Source: Ryuthela nishihirai
Lineage: Eukaryota > Arthropoda > Arachnida > Araneae > Heptathelidae
Length of the DNA: 64,000 bases
NCBI GenBank assembly: GCA_038380435.1
Contig: JAWZYU010000034.1
Coordinates: 39,618,901 to 39,682,900, forward strand
Direction: 5' to 3'
Position 1 is the stretch's first letter; every line of letters begins with the position of its first letter. Below the pieces are notes generated by a model. The model was not told the origin of the DNA. It ran no database searches and saw nothing but the letters and a program-made list of their open reading frames with translations. Position numbers and translations under genes: made by a program. Below are positions 11,555 through 23,142 of the stretch, one piece after another.

Positions 11555-13440
11555 CCTAAAAATGTTCACTGAAGTATAACATTTTTTTCTTCGATTTAGA
11601 GAGCTTTAAAAAAAACTGTCCCCAGCTATGTAAAATTTGGAAAACCTTGCCTTGAACCATCCAGTCTTAGAAGCTCACAAAGACAATTACAATGGCTAAA
11701 ACCAACTCTCAGTTTAAAAAATCCCAGAAGCATGGGAATAATGGAAATTCAAGAGTTGATTTCACTCATGATCACAGTAGGTACTTTTTCCGTAGGAGTA
11801 CTATTTGTTGACAGATGTTCAGCAACCACGGCTAACCCCGGTTCCGTCTCACGACACTACCAAGTTAAAGGAAAGCCGCGACTATCTAGAGTCAGGGACA
11901 AGAATACACCATATAGATGCATCTCATCCCCAACCTCACATGGCAGCCAGTCCTATAAAAAGAAAGCTAACCACCGGCAGAAACCTGAAATTTAATCTCT
12001 TCCCCGGTTAGCCATGAACAAGGATATGTAGATCCAAGTTTGCTCGGCACCCGGGGTGGAGACTCTTAGTGAGGCCCAGACTTTGAAAGGGCTCGTGCCT
12101 ACTAGGGGACCAAATCCGTTCAGCCGTGCCCTTGAACTTGCTCCACGGAGCGTCTGATGTGAGGTCTTGACACCGTCCTACCGGGCCACCAAACCGGTCA
12201 GCGATGTCTTCAACCTCGGTTGGTCTTGGCTCTGTCCAACCGGGGACCCAATTCGGTCAGCAAAGCCTTCGACCGGTTGTTGTAACAAATCTCCTACAGC
12301 ACTCTGCAACACCTGCAAGGTAATTGAGGATATTCCACATTTCCTTTTACACTGTCCCAACTACACCGTACACAGAAACAATCTATACCAGACTCTCTTT
12401 TCCCTTGGAATCACTCACTACACTGTACAAACTATCCTTGGCCCCACACACAAAAATTGTAAAGCTCATTTTAAAGCCCTTGCACTCTACATTCACCTTA
12501 CTGGGAGGTTTTACTAGTTCCCCCTCTCTCCTCGCCTTTCTTCACTCCCTTTTGCTTGGCTCCCCTTACCTTTTTTCTACGTAAAAGATCCTAAGGGACA
12601 ACAAAAGATCCAGATGCCACCAAAAGATCCATAATGGGACAAATAAAAGATGCATTTTGGACAATTATTATATTATAATATTTAAAATAATTAACACTTT
12701 ATATATTTAGGTAATAAATGATACCTACATTTGAAAAAAAAATATAATAATAAATAAAATATACATTATTAATATTTCTATATATGCTTAATGATGATTA
12801 CTTCATAATAATAAATCTTTTAATATCATATACTTTCTTTATAACTCTTCCTCACTCCAAATACTCATTCACAATTATTCTTGGTCTGCAACTTACCATT
12901 GTTAACTATTCATCTCATTAACTTCTAAGCTTGCTCTCCTCCCTCCCTCTCCAACCACAATTTCCCCCCCTCTCCTCAGAGGGGGGGGGGTCCTATAATA
13001 ATAAATATCAAAAAAAATTTTCTTTTACTTGCTATTAATTTCTCAAAAAAAAAATATTCATATAACCTAACTATTCAACATGGTAATTCTCCTGTTAATT
13101 TCCTTTCATGGAAATAGTGACAACTCTCCTTCAATATCAAAACCCCAGCAACTATCACACATATCACCCAACACACCAACTCTCTCTACTCCACATAATT
13201 ACACTCCCCCGACATGTAACTGGATTCCCCCCCCCCCTACTTTTGCATCCCAGACACAGGGCGGCCTGCGGCCAAATGCCCATAAGCCAAAATGTAAGAT
13301 TGCTGGCCTATCACTGTGCCAGCCCTTTCAAAGTTGTCCATATAAGAGGGCCGAGGCTCTCTTTACAAAGAGGTCCAGAAACAGAAGGATGTGAAAGAAG
13401 AAGAAGACCGGTTGTTGGGCCCGAAGCCCCCCAACCACGT
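11555..13440 (+). mobile_element. Probable 3' part of a non-LTR retrotransposon plus flanking DNA
   Basis: At 12300-12515 the + strand encodes CNTC...EDIPHFLLHCPNY, a CX2CX7HX4C zinc-knuckle arrangement typical of the region after the RNase H domain in I/Jockey-type LINE proteins. Nothing like a start or RT domain is left upstream. 12600-13080 is A/T-rich with an AAAAGATCC repeat (12585-12650). 13080-13440 is a C-rich, then purine-rich stretch I cannot assign. Confidence 0.4.
12167..12517 (+). pseudogene. LINE ORF2 C-terminal remnant (zinc knuckle)
   Basis: A 116-codon open frame whose second half has cysteine and histidine residues spaced CX2CX7HX4C, followed by a hydrophobic C-terminus and stop. 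In LINE proteins this lies downstream of reverse transcriptase/RNase H. No RT motif is found upstream in this or other frames, so it is a 5'-truncated remnant. The first ~40 codons may not belong to it. Confidence 0.5.
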
Positions 13441-13444
13441 CAAG

Positions 13445-13780
13445 GTGGTCCCCTATCGGAGGGGGGGGGGGGGTTCCGTAGGAGTAAATCACCCTGCCCT
13501 CGGTCAATGTAGGGCACTTGGGTCGGTCAATATGGGCTTGGAAAAGCCGCCGTCCATCAGATGTGACGTTGAGATTTTTGCTGTGTGAAGAATAGCTGTA
13601 GTCTGTGTATATTAAATAACATGCTGAATAACCTTGACGGGAGGCTTCCGTTTATCTCCAAACAGCAGTCCAATCGATCGCCTTTCTCAACCTTCTCTGA
13701 GCCCTCGGGGTCCTTGTGACCTGGGCATTTAGCTCATGGTGTGCAAAAAAAAAAGTTCCGCTAAGAGGTAAAACCTAATC
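13445..13780 (+). mobile_element. SINE1, diverged, head lost
   Basis: It starts near TAAATCACCCTGCCCTCGGT and continues through ATGGGCTTGGAAAAGCCGCC and GTGCAAAAAAAAAAGTTCCG to a mutated tail. The tRNA-like head is replaced by a G-rich run. Confidence 0.75.
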
Positions 13781-14281
13781 CGCTAAGACCTAATCTATAA
13801 GATTAAACAAATGTTATGAACGTTATAGCACAGAGAGTAAGAAACTTTATGAAAATGACTTTTAAAGAAGTTACTTTTGTTTTTCGAAGGACAAGGTCAC
13901 TAGGAGTGAAACGTGCCAGCAGAGAATGATTTTCAGGGCAGAATAAATAATCGATAGTACAACCACCAACCCGTTTCCCGGCGAATAATATCGCAAGCCA
14001 GGAGATAACCACATGACGTAATGTTTGGGTTGTAAACAACTTTGATCTATTCACCCCAGAATAGAGAAGACCAGCGACCTCTGCTGGGAAATTGGGAAAG
14101 GGCAGTGGTTCACTTTTCAAGAGACCTTGGCCTTAAGATAGATTATCGGGCGTTGGCATCACTGAGTTTCATCCAAATATATACATTACTGACGCATCCA
14201 CAGCAAAATATCCAGTTCAAGCACCTCGTTAGGACGTTGTCTGCTGATGTGTCAATTTACCCTTGCTTTACTATCGCAATT
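13781..14281. other. Anonymous DNA
   Basis: No repeat or exon recognised. The sequence is less A/T-rich than its surroundings. Confidence 0.25.
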
Positions 14282-14291
14282 TCTGTTATAT

Positions 14292-15189
14292 TGTTGGGTT
14301 GTTTTACCTCTGAGCGGCACTTTTCTGCACGCAATGGGCTAATTGGCCAGGTCACAAGGACCCCGAAAGCTCAGAGAAGGTTGAGGGAGGGGTTGGGTTG
14401 TTTTACCTCTGAGCGGCACTTTTTTGCACATCATGGGCTAAATGGCCAGGTCACAAAGACCCCGAAGGCTCGGAGAAGGTTGGGGGAGGGGGCTCACTGG
14501 AACAGATATTGGGAGATAGATGGTAGCCTCCCGTCAAGGCCATTCAGTGTATTATTTAACGTGCACAGGGTATGGCTCTCCCGCACACGGAGCCACGGCT
14601 TAACGTCCCATCCGACGGACGGCGGCCTTTCCAAGCTCATCGGTGTCCCCTACTGATCAGCAGCAGAGTATTTTGCGGAGGCAAAATTCTTATATAATAT
14701 ATTATTTTGTCCCGTCTGGGACAGCGTTTAGATAAAGCTCAACGCTGTCCCAGACGTGACTCGAACCTGGGAATTGCAGATTACGAGCCTGGCGCGCTAC
14801 CGACTGGGTTGGGTTGTTTTACCTCTGAGCGGCACTTTTTTGCACACCATGGGCTAAATGGCCAGGTCACATGGACCCCGAAGGCTCAGAGAAGGTTGGG
14901 GGAGGGGACCCACTGGAACAGCTGTTGGGAGACAGATGGTAGCCTCCCGTCAAGGCCATCCAGCGTGTTCTTTAACGTGCACAGGGTATGGCTCTCCCGC
15001 ACACGGGGCCACGGCTTAACGTCCCATCCGACGGACGGCGGCCTTTCCAAGCCCATCGGTGTCCTCTACTGACCGTGGGCAGGGAGGGGAATTTTGCGGA
15101 GATAAATCTCAACGCTGACCCAGCTGGGACTCGAACCTGGGAACTACAGATTACGAGCCTGGCGCGCACGCTACCGACTGAGCCACCCC
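14292..15189 (-). mobile_element. Three head-to-tail SINE1 units within one target-site duplication
   Basis: On the + strand there is a tail fragment (14292-14392), then a second copy (14393-14808) with an altered segment at 14655-14750 and a head cut off after TACCGACTG, then a third complete copy (about 14809-15189). Only the outer ends carry the 10-bp duplication TCTGTTATAT (14282-14291, 15190-15199); none is seen between units. Confidence 0.85.
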
Positions 15190-15339
15190 TCTGTTATATA
15201 GAGTCGTACTAATAGATTTAGAGAACTTTCATGCTATATCAATGAGGAAACTACCTTCGAAGACATAACTTCTAAATTACGTTTTGTACGGAAAAAATGT
15301 CACAACATAAAAATCTAAATGAAACCTATCTGAAAATCA

Positions 15340-15417
15340 TTCCAACCTATCAGTTGAGATTCGAGCTTGGGAACTGCAGGTTATGCGCCTGTCCACAACT
15401 GACTTAGCAATCCCCTC
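15340..15417 (-). mobile_element. Old SINE1 head fragment, reverse
   Basis: GAGATTCGAGCTTGGGAACT and CTGACTTAGC resemble a decayed SINE1 tRNA-like head. The younger copy at 15428 is inserted beside it. Confidence 0.5.
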
Positions 15418-15427
15418 CTCTGCGCTA

Positions 15428-15810
15428 AGGGGGCGAGGGTAGCTCAGTCGGTAGCGCGCCAGGCTCGTAATCTGTAGTTCCCAGGTTCGAGTCCCAGCTG
15501 AGTCAGGATATTTATTTCCGCAAAATTCCCCGCCCTGCCCACGGTCAGTAGGGGACACCGATGGACTTGGAAAGGCCGCCGTCCGTCGGATGGGACGTTA
15601 AGCCGTGGCCCCGTGTGCGGGAGAGCCATACCCTGTGCACGTTAAAGAACACACTGGATGGCCTTGACGGGAGGCTACCATCTGTCTCCCAACAGCTGTT
15701 CCAGTGGGTCCCCTCCCCCAACCTTCTCTGAGCCTTCGGGGTCCATGTGACCTGGCCATTTAGCCCATGGTGTGCAAAAAAGTGCCGCTCAGAGGTAAAA
15801 CAACCCAACC
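15428..15810 (+). mobile_element. SINE1, full length
   Basis: Complete copy with a perfect duplication CTCTGCGCTA (15418-15427, 15811-15820). Confidence 0.93.
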
Positions 15811-15820
15811 CTCTGCGCTA

Positions 15821-16398
15821 GGACTTCGACGTCATTAATTACGTGACATAGTCGTGACATTCCATTATCGAAAATATTTCAACTTTTCACTTAAAAAGGT
15901 GACATTTCCGCCAAGTATTTTCCAGACCAAACAGTCAAACAAATCGCTTTTCTACGACATTAAATATGCACTTTTTTGTGTTCAGTTATTTGCTCAATTA
16001 AGCATGAATTAGAATTTTGTAGCACAGGTGTAGTATCTGATAAATCTTTACATTCCCTCTGGTCAGTGCTTGTATATCTAGGGCGACGAAACTGATCGGG
16101 TCAATAGGCCTTTGGGCGAATTCTGTCTGGCAGATAAGAGAGTTAATGAAGCTCAAAGTGTGACTGTTAAAGAAGAAAGTTTGAAAAAAAGTTTGTTTAA
16201 CCTAAATCGTTATACTCGAGTGAATAACTACCTCTTTAAGCAATGTATGCTAATCTACTGTAGATAGACAGGAATGAAGGAGTTCTGGATCGACTTTTCC
16301 TGAGTATTGGTATTGAAGCACTTTTCACAACGCCTGATTTCCTTTTGTGCAGGGAACATTTTAAAAGTTTATCGACTCATTGAAGCTTATAAATAAAA
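15821..16398. other. Anonymous DNA
   Basis: No exon or repeat is recognised between the SINE1 and the small MITE. Confidence 0.3.
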
Positions 16399-16876
16399 AT
16401 ACACAGTCGTATCAGAATATGGAGGCGGGGATGGCCCAGTCGGTAGCGGGCCAGGCTCGTAATCTATAGTTCCCAGGTTCGAGTCCCAGCTGGGTCAGCG
16501 TTGAGATTTATCTCCGCAAAATTCCCCGTCCTGCCCACGGTCAATAAGGGACACCGATGGGCTTGGAAAGGCCGCCCGTCCGTCGGATGGGACGTTAAGC
16601 CGTGGCTCCATGTGCGGAAGAGCCATACCCTGTGCACGTTAGAAGAACACGCTGGATGGATGGCCTTAACGGGAGGCTACCATCTGTCTCCCAACAGATG
16701 TTCCAGTGGATCCCCAACTTTCTCTGAGCCTTTGGGGTCCATGAGACCTGGCCATTTAGCCCATGGTGTGCAAAAAAGTGCCGCTCAGACGTAAAACAAC
16801 CCAACATATCAGAATAATATGACCACCTACCACATATATTCTATGGTAGGTGGTCATATTCTGATACGACTGTGTA
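16399..16876. mobile_element. ~90-bp palindromic MITE split by a SINE1
   Basis: The left arm ACACAGTCGTATCAGAATAT (16401-16420) is mirrored by ATATTCTGATACGACTGTGT (up to 16875), with an inner pair GACCACCTACCA / TGGTAGGTGGTC. The SINE1 at 16421-16806 sits in the left arm. The outer ends lie at TA, as in Tc1/mariner-type MITEs. Confidence 0.7.
16421..16806 (+). mobile_element. SINE1, full length, inserted in a MITE
   Basis: It carries a head with GGCCCAGTCGGTAGCGGGCC and a tail with the diagnostic CAGACGTAAAAC variant. The duplicated target TATCAGAATA is seen at 16410-16419 and 16807-16816. This copy is the source of the satellite that follows. Confidence 0.9.
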
Positions 16877-18757
16877 TATCCTCAAGCATTCACTTGACAT
16901 TCATTTGTGTGGTCTGTGTGACCTGGCCATTTAGCCCATGGTGTGCAAAAAAGTGCCGCTCAGACGTGAAACAACCCAACATATCAGAATAATATGACCA
17001 CCTACCACATATATTCTATGGTAGGTGGTCATATTCTGATACGACTGTGTATATCCTCAAGCATTCACTTGACATTCATTTGTGTGGTCCGTGTGACCTG
17101 GCCATTTAGCCCATGGTGTGCAAAAAAGTGCCGCTCAGACGTGAAACAACCCAACATATCAGAATAATATGACCACCTACCACATATATTCTATGGTAGG
17201 TGGTCATATTCTGATACGACTGTGTATATCCTCAAGCATTCACTTGACATTCATTTGTGTGGTCCGTGTGACCTGGCCATTTAGCCCATGGTGTGCAAAA
17301 AAGTGCCGCTCAGACGTGAAACAACCCAACATATCAGAATAATATGACCACCTACCACATATATTCTATGGTAGGTGGTCATATTCTGATACGACTGTGT
17401 ATATCCTCAAGCATTCACTTGACATTCATTTGTGTGGTCCGTGTGACCTGGCCATTTAGCCCATGGTGTGCAAAAAAGTGCCGCTCAGACGTGAAACAAC
17501 CCAACATATCAGAATAATATGACCACCTACCACATATATTCTATGGTAGGTGGTCATATTCTGATACGACTGTGTATATCCTCAAGCATTCACTTGACAT
17601 TCATTTGTGTGGTCCGTGTGACCTGGCCATTTAGCCCATGGTGTGCAAAAAAGTGCCGCTCAGACGTGAAACAACCCAACATATCAGAATAATATGACCA
17701 CCTACCACATATATTCTATGGTAGGTGGTCATATTCTGATACGACTGTGTATATCCTCAAGCATTCACTTGACATTCATTTGTGTGGTCTGTGTGACCTG
17801 GCCATTTAGCCCATGGTGTGCAAAAAAGTGCCGCTCAGACGTAAAACAACCCAACATATCAGAATAATATGACCACCTACCACATATATTCTATGGTAGG
17901 TGGTCATATTCTGATACGACTGTGTATATCCTCAAGCATTCACTTGACATTCATTTGTGTGGTCCGTGTGACCTGGCCATTTAGCCCATGGTGTGCAAAA
18001 AAGTGCCGCTCAGACGTGAAACAACCCAACATATCAGAATAATATGACCACCTACCACATATATTCTATGGTAGGTGGTCATATTCTGATACGACTGTGT
18101 ATATCCTCAAGCATTCACTTGACATTCATTTGTGTGGTCCGTGTGACCTGGCCATTTAGCCCATGGTGTGCAAAAAAGTGCCGCTCAGACGTGAAACAAC
18201 CCAACATATCAGAATAATATGACCACCTACCACATATATTCTATGGTAGGTGGTCATATTCTGATACGACTGTGTATATCCTCAAGCATTCACTTGACAT
18301 TCATTTGTGTGGTCCGTGTGACCTGGCCATTTAGCCCATGGTGTGCAAAAAAGTGCCGCTCAGACGTGAAACAACCCAACATATCAGAATAATATGACCA
18401 CCTACCACATATATTCTATGGTAGGTGGTCATATTCTGATACGACTGTGTATATCCTCAAGCATTCACTTGACATTCATTTGTGTGGTCCGTGTGACCTG
18501 GCCATTTAGCCCATGGTGTGCAAAAAAGTGCCGCTCAGACGTGAAACAACCCAACATATCAGAATAATATGACCACCTACCACATATATTCTATGGTAGG
18601 TGGTCATATTCTGATACGACTGTGTATATCCTCAAGCATTCACTTGACATTCATTTGTGTGGTCCGTGTGACCTGGCCATTTAGCCCATGGTGTGCAAAA
18701 AAGTGCCGCTCAGACGTGAAACAACCCAACATATCAGAATAATATGACCACCTACCA
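16743..18757 (+). repeat. 175-bp satellite array, 11 periods
   Basis: The anchor ATATCAGAATAATATGACC recurs at 16806, 16981, 17156, 17331, 17506, 17681, 17856, 18031, 18206, 18381, 18556 and 18731: an exact 175-bp period. Each unit contains about 65 bp of SINE1 tail, about 72 bp of the MITE (with its hairpin) and about 36 bp of flank (CAAGCATTCACTTGACATTC...). Units differ by only a few bases (CCGTG/CTGTG, CGTGAAAC/CGTAAAAC). The last unit breaks off inside the MITE. Confidence 0.97.
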
Positions 18758-19004
18758 TGGTCAGTAGGGGAAACCAATGGGCTTGGAAAGGCCGCCGCCC
18801 GTTGGATGGTCCAGTGTGCGGGAGAGCCATACCCTGTGCACATTAAAGAACACGCTGGATGGCCTTGACGGGAGGTTACCATCTGTCTTCCAACAGCTGT
18901 TCCAGTGGGTCCCCTCCCGCAATCCTCTCTGATCCTTCGGAGTCCTTGTGACCTTGGCCATTTAACTCGTTGTGTGCAAAAAAAAGAGCCGCTCAAAGGT
19001 AAAA
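18758..19004 (+). mobile_element. SINE1 body and tail, fused to satellite end
   Basis: It starts abruptly at ATGGTCAGTAGGGGAAACC and continues to a diverged tail (GAGCCGCTCAAAGGTAAAAC). Its head and first third are absent and replaced by the satellite. Confidence 0.8.
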
Positions 19005-19039
19005 CACAAGCCAAACAATCCAAAAAATTTCCATTTTTG

Positions 19040-19335
19040 TCTTAAAACCAAAAAAAGTTGCGTTTTCCCACCATCTTTTTTGATTCATCGTAGTTGTCAC
19101 TATAAACTTCTTGACCTTCATAGTCCATCACCAAAATGTCAAATTCTGGCATAAATAGATCGTTTATAATACTCATTTAAAATTTAGCAATTTTTGAAAA
19201 AATTTCCACCGCTGGAGGGCGCTATGAAAACTAGTGGAAGATTCGTAAAGTACGAATTCAAATATCTCATCAGAACTTATCCAACTCAAAAATGAATTAT
19301 TAATTTATCTCTAAAAGAAAAAAGAAAACAAAGTT
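19040..19335 (-). repeat. Foldback-like repeat unit, reverse
   Basis: The + strand shows CACCGCTGGAGGGCGCTATG, then CAAATATCTCATCAGAACTT and TCCAACTCAAAAATGAATTA, the reverse-orientation layout seen at 3500-3740. Confidence 0.55.
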
Positions 19336-20013
19336 GAATATGGAATCAGTAAATCATATAGATGAAATGAAAATACGATCTAAAAATCATATCAGATCCC
19401 CCCCCCCGCTTTCAGAATATGATCATAAGTGTAATGGAGGCCAAAAATTATTACACTTGCGAATATTTCGTGCATTTTAACATTTTAAGTTTACATAAAA
19501 ACTGCACAAATATTCTTTAATTTACTTAATTAATTAATTAATTTATTAATATGGCTCATTGTGTAGTGTATAGAAGGCGTCACAATTATCATTCAACGCC
19601 AGTTATTTTTTCACAGTATGTGCTTTCTACACTTTATATATAATTACGTTTGCTTTGTACTTTTGTGTAATAAATTTTTAAGCACAGTTATAAAAATAAC
19701 TTTTACATAATAGGCACGCTATTTAGTATGTTATATTTATTCTTCGAATCAAATTAAAATTTATTTTTCAAAATATCATCTGTACAATTATTTTACATAA
19801 AAAAACCCTTCTAAGCCTAATGCTATCAGCGGGAATGTATATTTTAACAGATATGATCATAATTATATCAATATCATGACAGAAAATGAAGGAGAAAAAA
19901 AAAGAATAAATTATTAACCCTTCAGAGTTTATTATAAGACGTTAGGTAAGTTACTCAAAAATCGCCTCTCCTAATCTCAAATTTTAAACAGCCTCTCTGC
20001 CCGCTAACCGCAA
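19336..20013. other. Anonymous A/T-rich DNA
   Basis: Low complexity (TTAATTAATTAATTAA near 19528), no exon seen. Confidence 0.3.
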
Positions 20014-20280
20014 TGAAACTATATTACAAAACGTTTCCGGAGATTTCTAGGTTATGTTAGTGGAGAGTTCCATTTAGATCTCGCTAACTTTTTCAAATAA
20101 TTTTTTTAAATAAAAATGTCACTGGCGTTGAATTAAAAATCTCATTCAAATCTTTCAATAATTTATCTCCAGTGACATTTTTCCGTAAAAAACTTGTTTA
20201 CAAAGTTAGCGAGATCTGAATGCGATTTTCCATTCACATAACATGGAAATGTCCTGACACTTTTTGTAATATAGCATATA
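20014..20280. mobile_element. MITE with ~80-bp inverted ends
   Basis: The left arm ACTATATTACAAAACG...AGATCTCGCTAACTTT is mirrored by AAAGTTAGCGAGATCTGAAT...TTTTTGTAATATAGCAT. An inner pair AATGTCACTGG / CCAGTGACATTT is also inverted. No coding capacity. Confidence 0.75.
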
Positions 20281-21227
20281 TCAAAAGCGTGGGTTTTTAG
20301 TGGTTGCATGACTCACATGTTAATCCCTGAAATAATTTTTTGCTGTATAACACTCTTTCAAACTCCGTTGGTAATCACATTAAAGAATAGATTAAAAGGG
20401 TAACTTAAACGCTTTCTGTATATTTAGTGTTCTACTTCGTTGAGAAATGCTTAATGTTTCGTTTCTTGCTTTGATGACGAAAATGGAGTGTTGCCACCAC
20501 ACTGGGTATTTTACCTCAGGCGTTTCGACACGCTCGGCAGAGAAAGCCAACTATGGTCAGGCGGTTGCATAATAAAACAATCCAACCTAGGCATTTCGGC
20601 ATCAGTTGTGCTGAGCGTGTTGCACCAGCCAATCAGCTTCAAATGGAAATCAGAAAGTGCACAACTTGATGCTCTTCGCAGTGGCCATTGGCGACCTTGA
20701 CGATGTTGACTTGCGGTTTCTTTTTTGTTTCCGTTGCGTAACCCCGAATTGTTACATAACTGAAACAGTGAGCGGGTACTTCCGCTAAAAGTTGGTGTTT
20801 TGTAAACAAGTTCACTGCCGCTGTCGTACGATCATAGCAAGGGGGAGGGGGAGGAACTGCAGGCGAATCGAATGTTAAAACTGCTGATGGTAACTGAACG
20901 GTTAGTACTAGTTACCAAAAATGCAAAATTGTCACTTTGAAATGCATTTCAGCCATTATTTATGCTGAATGAGCTCTTTTTTTTACTTTTTATTGACTTT
21001 TGATAAAGCAAGACTCTAAACAGAACGATCGAAGTTCAGTCAGAATCAAATTTAAGCTAGAAAGGAAATCGTTTCCGGTGAATATGGACTGGTCTTTTTA
21101 AAGAAGAATAAAGTTTGTTATTTTCCAAATTTAGCGCCTTCAAATTCAAACTAATGGAAGATTCGAAAAATTGGAACAGTAGTATTTTTAAGTACTTAAA
21201 CAACCCAAGAGTATTTTCGTTTATATA
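20281..21227. other. Mixed DNA with a less A/T-rich stretch
   Basis: The part 20480-20860 is more GC-balanced and has a CCAATCAG motif near 20630 and purine-rich GGGGGAGGGGGAGG near 20840. It could be regulatory, but no TATA, initiator or transcript evidence supports a promoter call. The rest is anonymous. Confidence 0.25.
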
Positions 21228-21870
21228 TATGGGGCGTATGTTGGTTCAATTGGTGGAGCAGACTCGTAATCTGCAGTTCCCATGTTCGAGTCCCATCTGA
21301 GCCAGAGTTGAGATTTATGTCCTCAAAACTCCTGGGGCGGGGGTGGCTCAGTCGGTAGCGCGCCAGGCTCGTAATCTGTAGTTCCCAGGTTCGAGTCCCC
21401 GCTGGGTCAGCGTTGAGATTTATCTCCGCAAAATTCCCCGCTCTGCCCACGGTCAGTAGGGGACACCGATGGGCTTGGAAAGGCCGCCGTCCGTCGGATG
21501 GACGTTAAGCCGCGGCCCTGTGTGCGGGAGAGCCATACCATGTTCACGTTAAAGAACATGCTGGATGGCCTTGACAGGAGGCTACCATCTGTCTCCCAAC
21601 AGCTGTTCCAGTGGGTCCCCTCCCCCAACCTTCTCTGAGCCTTCGGGGTCCATGTGACCTGGCCCATGGTGTTCAAAAAAATGCCGCTCAGAGGTAAAAC
21701 AATCCAACCCGCAAAACTCCCGCCCTGCCCTCGGTCAATAGGGGACACCAATGGGCTTGGAAAGGCTGCCGTCCGTCGGATGGGATGTAACATCCTGGCT
21801 CTGTGTGCAGGAGAACCACATAGCACTCTTATCGAGGGGAGGGGGGATCCATACACATATATCCCCTTTC
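21228..21870 (+). mobile_element. Old SINE1 interrupted by a young SINE1
   Basis: The outer copy starts GTTGGTTCAATTGGTGGAGC with an anticodon arm GCAGA-CTCGTAA-TCTGC and a box-B-like GTTCGAGTCCC. It is split after TCAAAACTCC and resumes at 21712 (CAAAACTCCCGCCCTGCCCT), then decays after GTGTGCAGGAGA near 21810. Confidence 0.75.
21333..21711 (+). mobile_element. SINE1, full length, nested in older SINE1
   Basis: Complete copy with the 9-bp duplication CAAAACTCC (21324-21332, 21712-21720), proving insertion into the older element. Confidence 0.92.
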
Positions 21871-23142
21871 CCCTTGGTTACGCCTCTGATTATAGTTCTA
21901 ATATCGTAATCAATAAGTTTTGTTGTAATGAAATTTTATTAAAATTCTTAACTATCTGAACTGAATTAAGAATAATATGAACTAACATACGGAAAATATG
22001 GCAGTGATGTCATCTAAATGTATTAAAACCAATTCTCTTCATAGATTTATTAGGTTGCAAAACGAAGTTCGTGGAAAAGTTAGTAAAAAGAGTAGCCGCA
22101 ATATTCTCTATAATATATATTTGTTTCATTATTAATGTTCATTTATATTGTAATTTTTCATTTATATTGTAATTTTTCATTTCAAGTTTTTTAAAAATTT
22201 TAATTAACCGGTTCGGAAGCAGTTGAATGACACCACTGGATAACAACTATACGAAACGCTTTTAAAGGATCTATGATTCTCTTATTATATTAGCAGAATT
22301 ACCCTTTTTGTTCTGGCATTAATATAATGGCTCAGAGTAGCAGGCGTATTCCTAACAAGATCGCGGACACTTTTTTTATGTCCGGGGGTGACGTTACCGG
22401 TGGCAGAAATTTTAGGCTTCCTGTAATTCCGCAGGTATTAGTATAGACGGAGAACGAGTATTCGAGAGCTCCCCCCCCCCCCTCCCAAATTATGAGGTAT
22501 TCGACCTATCGGTCCCGAATTTGATGTGGTAGTCCACTTAGTTTTTGGTACGTAAGGTTTCGAGATCGGGTTCCTAGCTGCAGTGGGTCGAGATTGAAAC
22601 GCAGCAAGCGTCTGAAATCTCTGGGGGCGCTGCTGTCGCCTATTACATGAACGGAGAGTCGAAAGATGTGAGTGGAGTAGTAAGTTGTCGGTGAGGCAAG
22701 TTATCAACGGAAAGACATTTTGAGGCCATCTTTTGGGGGTGGGCCTATTTTTCAGGGATCAAAACCCCGACAGTGCATAAGTTACTGTGAGATAAAGCTA
22801 TAGACAGTGTTTGGTGGTCTTATTTTTTAACAGCCAGTTCAGCGAACAATAAAATGTTTAATAACTAGTGTAGACCAGATTAATGTGGATGATACCACTG
22901 TCTGAAAAGCGGGGGAGGGAGAGTATTAAATCATTTATTCGTTTTTTTAAATGTTTTTTATTTTCTACATATTAAACTCTTTGTTTGCAAAAGATATCGT
23001 TAATAGGTAAACAAGCAACCAGCAGTTTTAGCGGTTAATGATTATTTTTAAATCTCTGTTCCGATTATTAAAATTATTAAGAGAGACCGAAATGACATGC
23101 CCCACACCCCCTACATTCGACCGTGGATATAAAGACCCAGTA
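21871..23142. other. Anonymous DNA
   Basis: It contains a small tandem duplication (ATTTATATTGTAATTTTTC, 22142-22180) and poly-G/C runs near 22470. The 22430-22700 stretch has an open minus frame but no recognisable domain. Nothing else can be supported. Confidence 0.25.

Noticed and set aside
14042..15212. Long open frames beginning GCFTSERHFFAHHGLNGQV or ALPHTGPRLNVPSDG, found at dozens of sites
   Set aside because: These are translations of the SINE1 repeat in both directions. They end with the repeat, have no start or domain of their own, and are not genes.
20480..20860. Promoter or first exon of LPCAT
   Set aside because: A CCAATCAG motif and balanced GC alone are not enough; it lies 14 kb from the first coding exon and no splice donor or TATA/initiator set is convincing.
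22438..22707. 89-codon minus-strand frame with a poly-Gly run
   Set aside because: The Gly run comes from a poly-C tract; no homology and no splice context.
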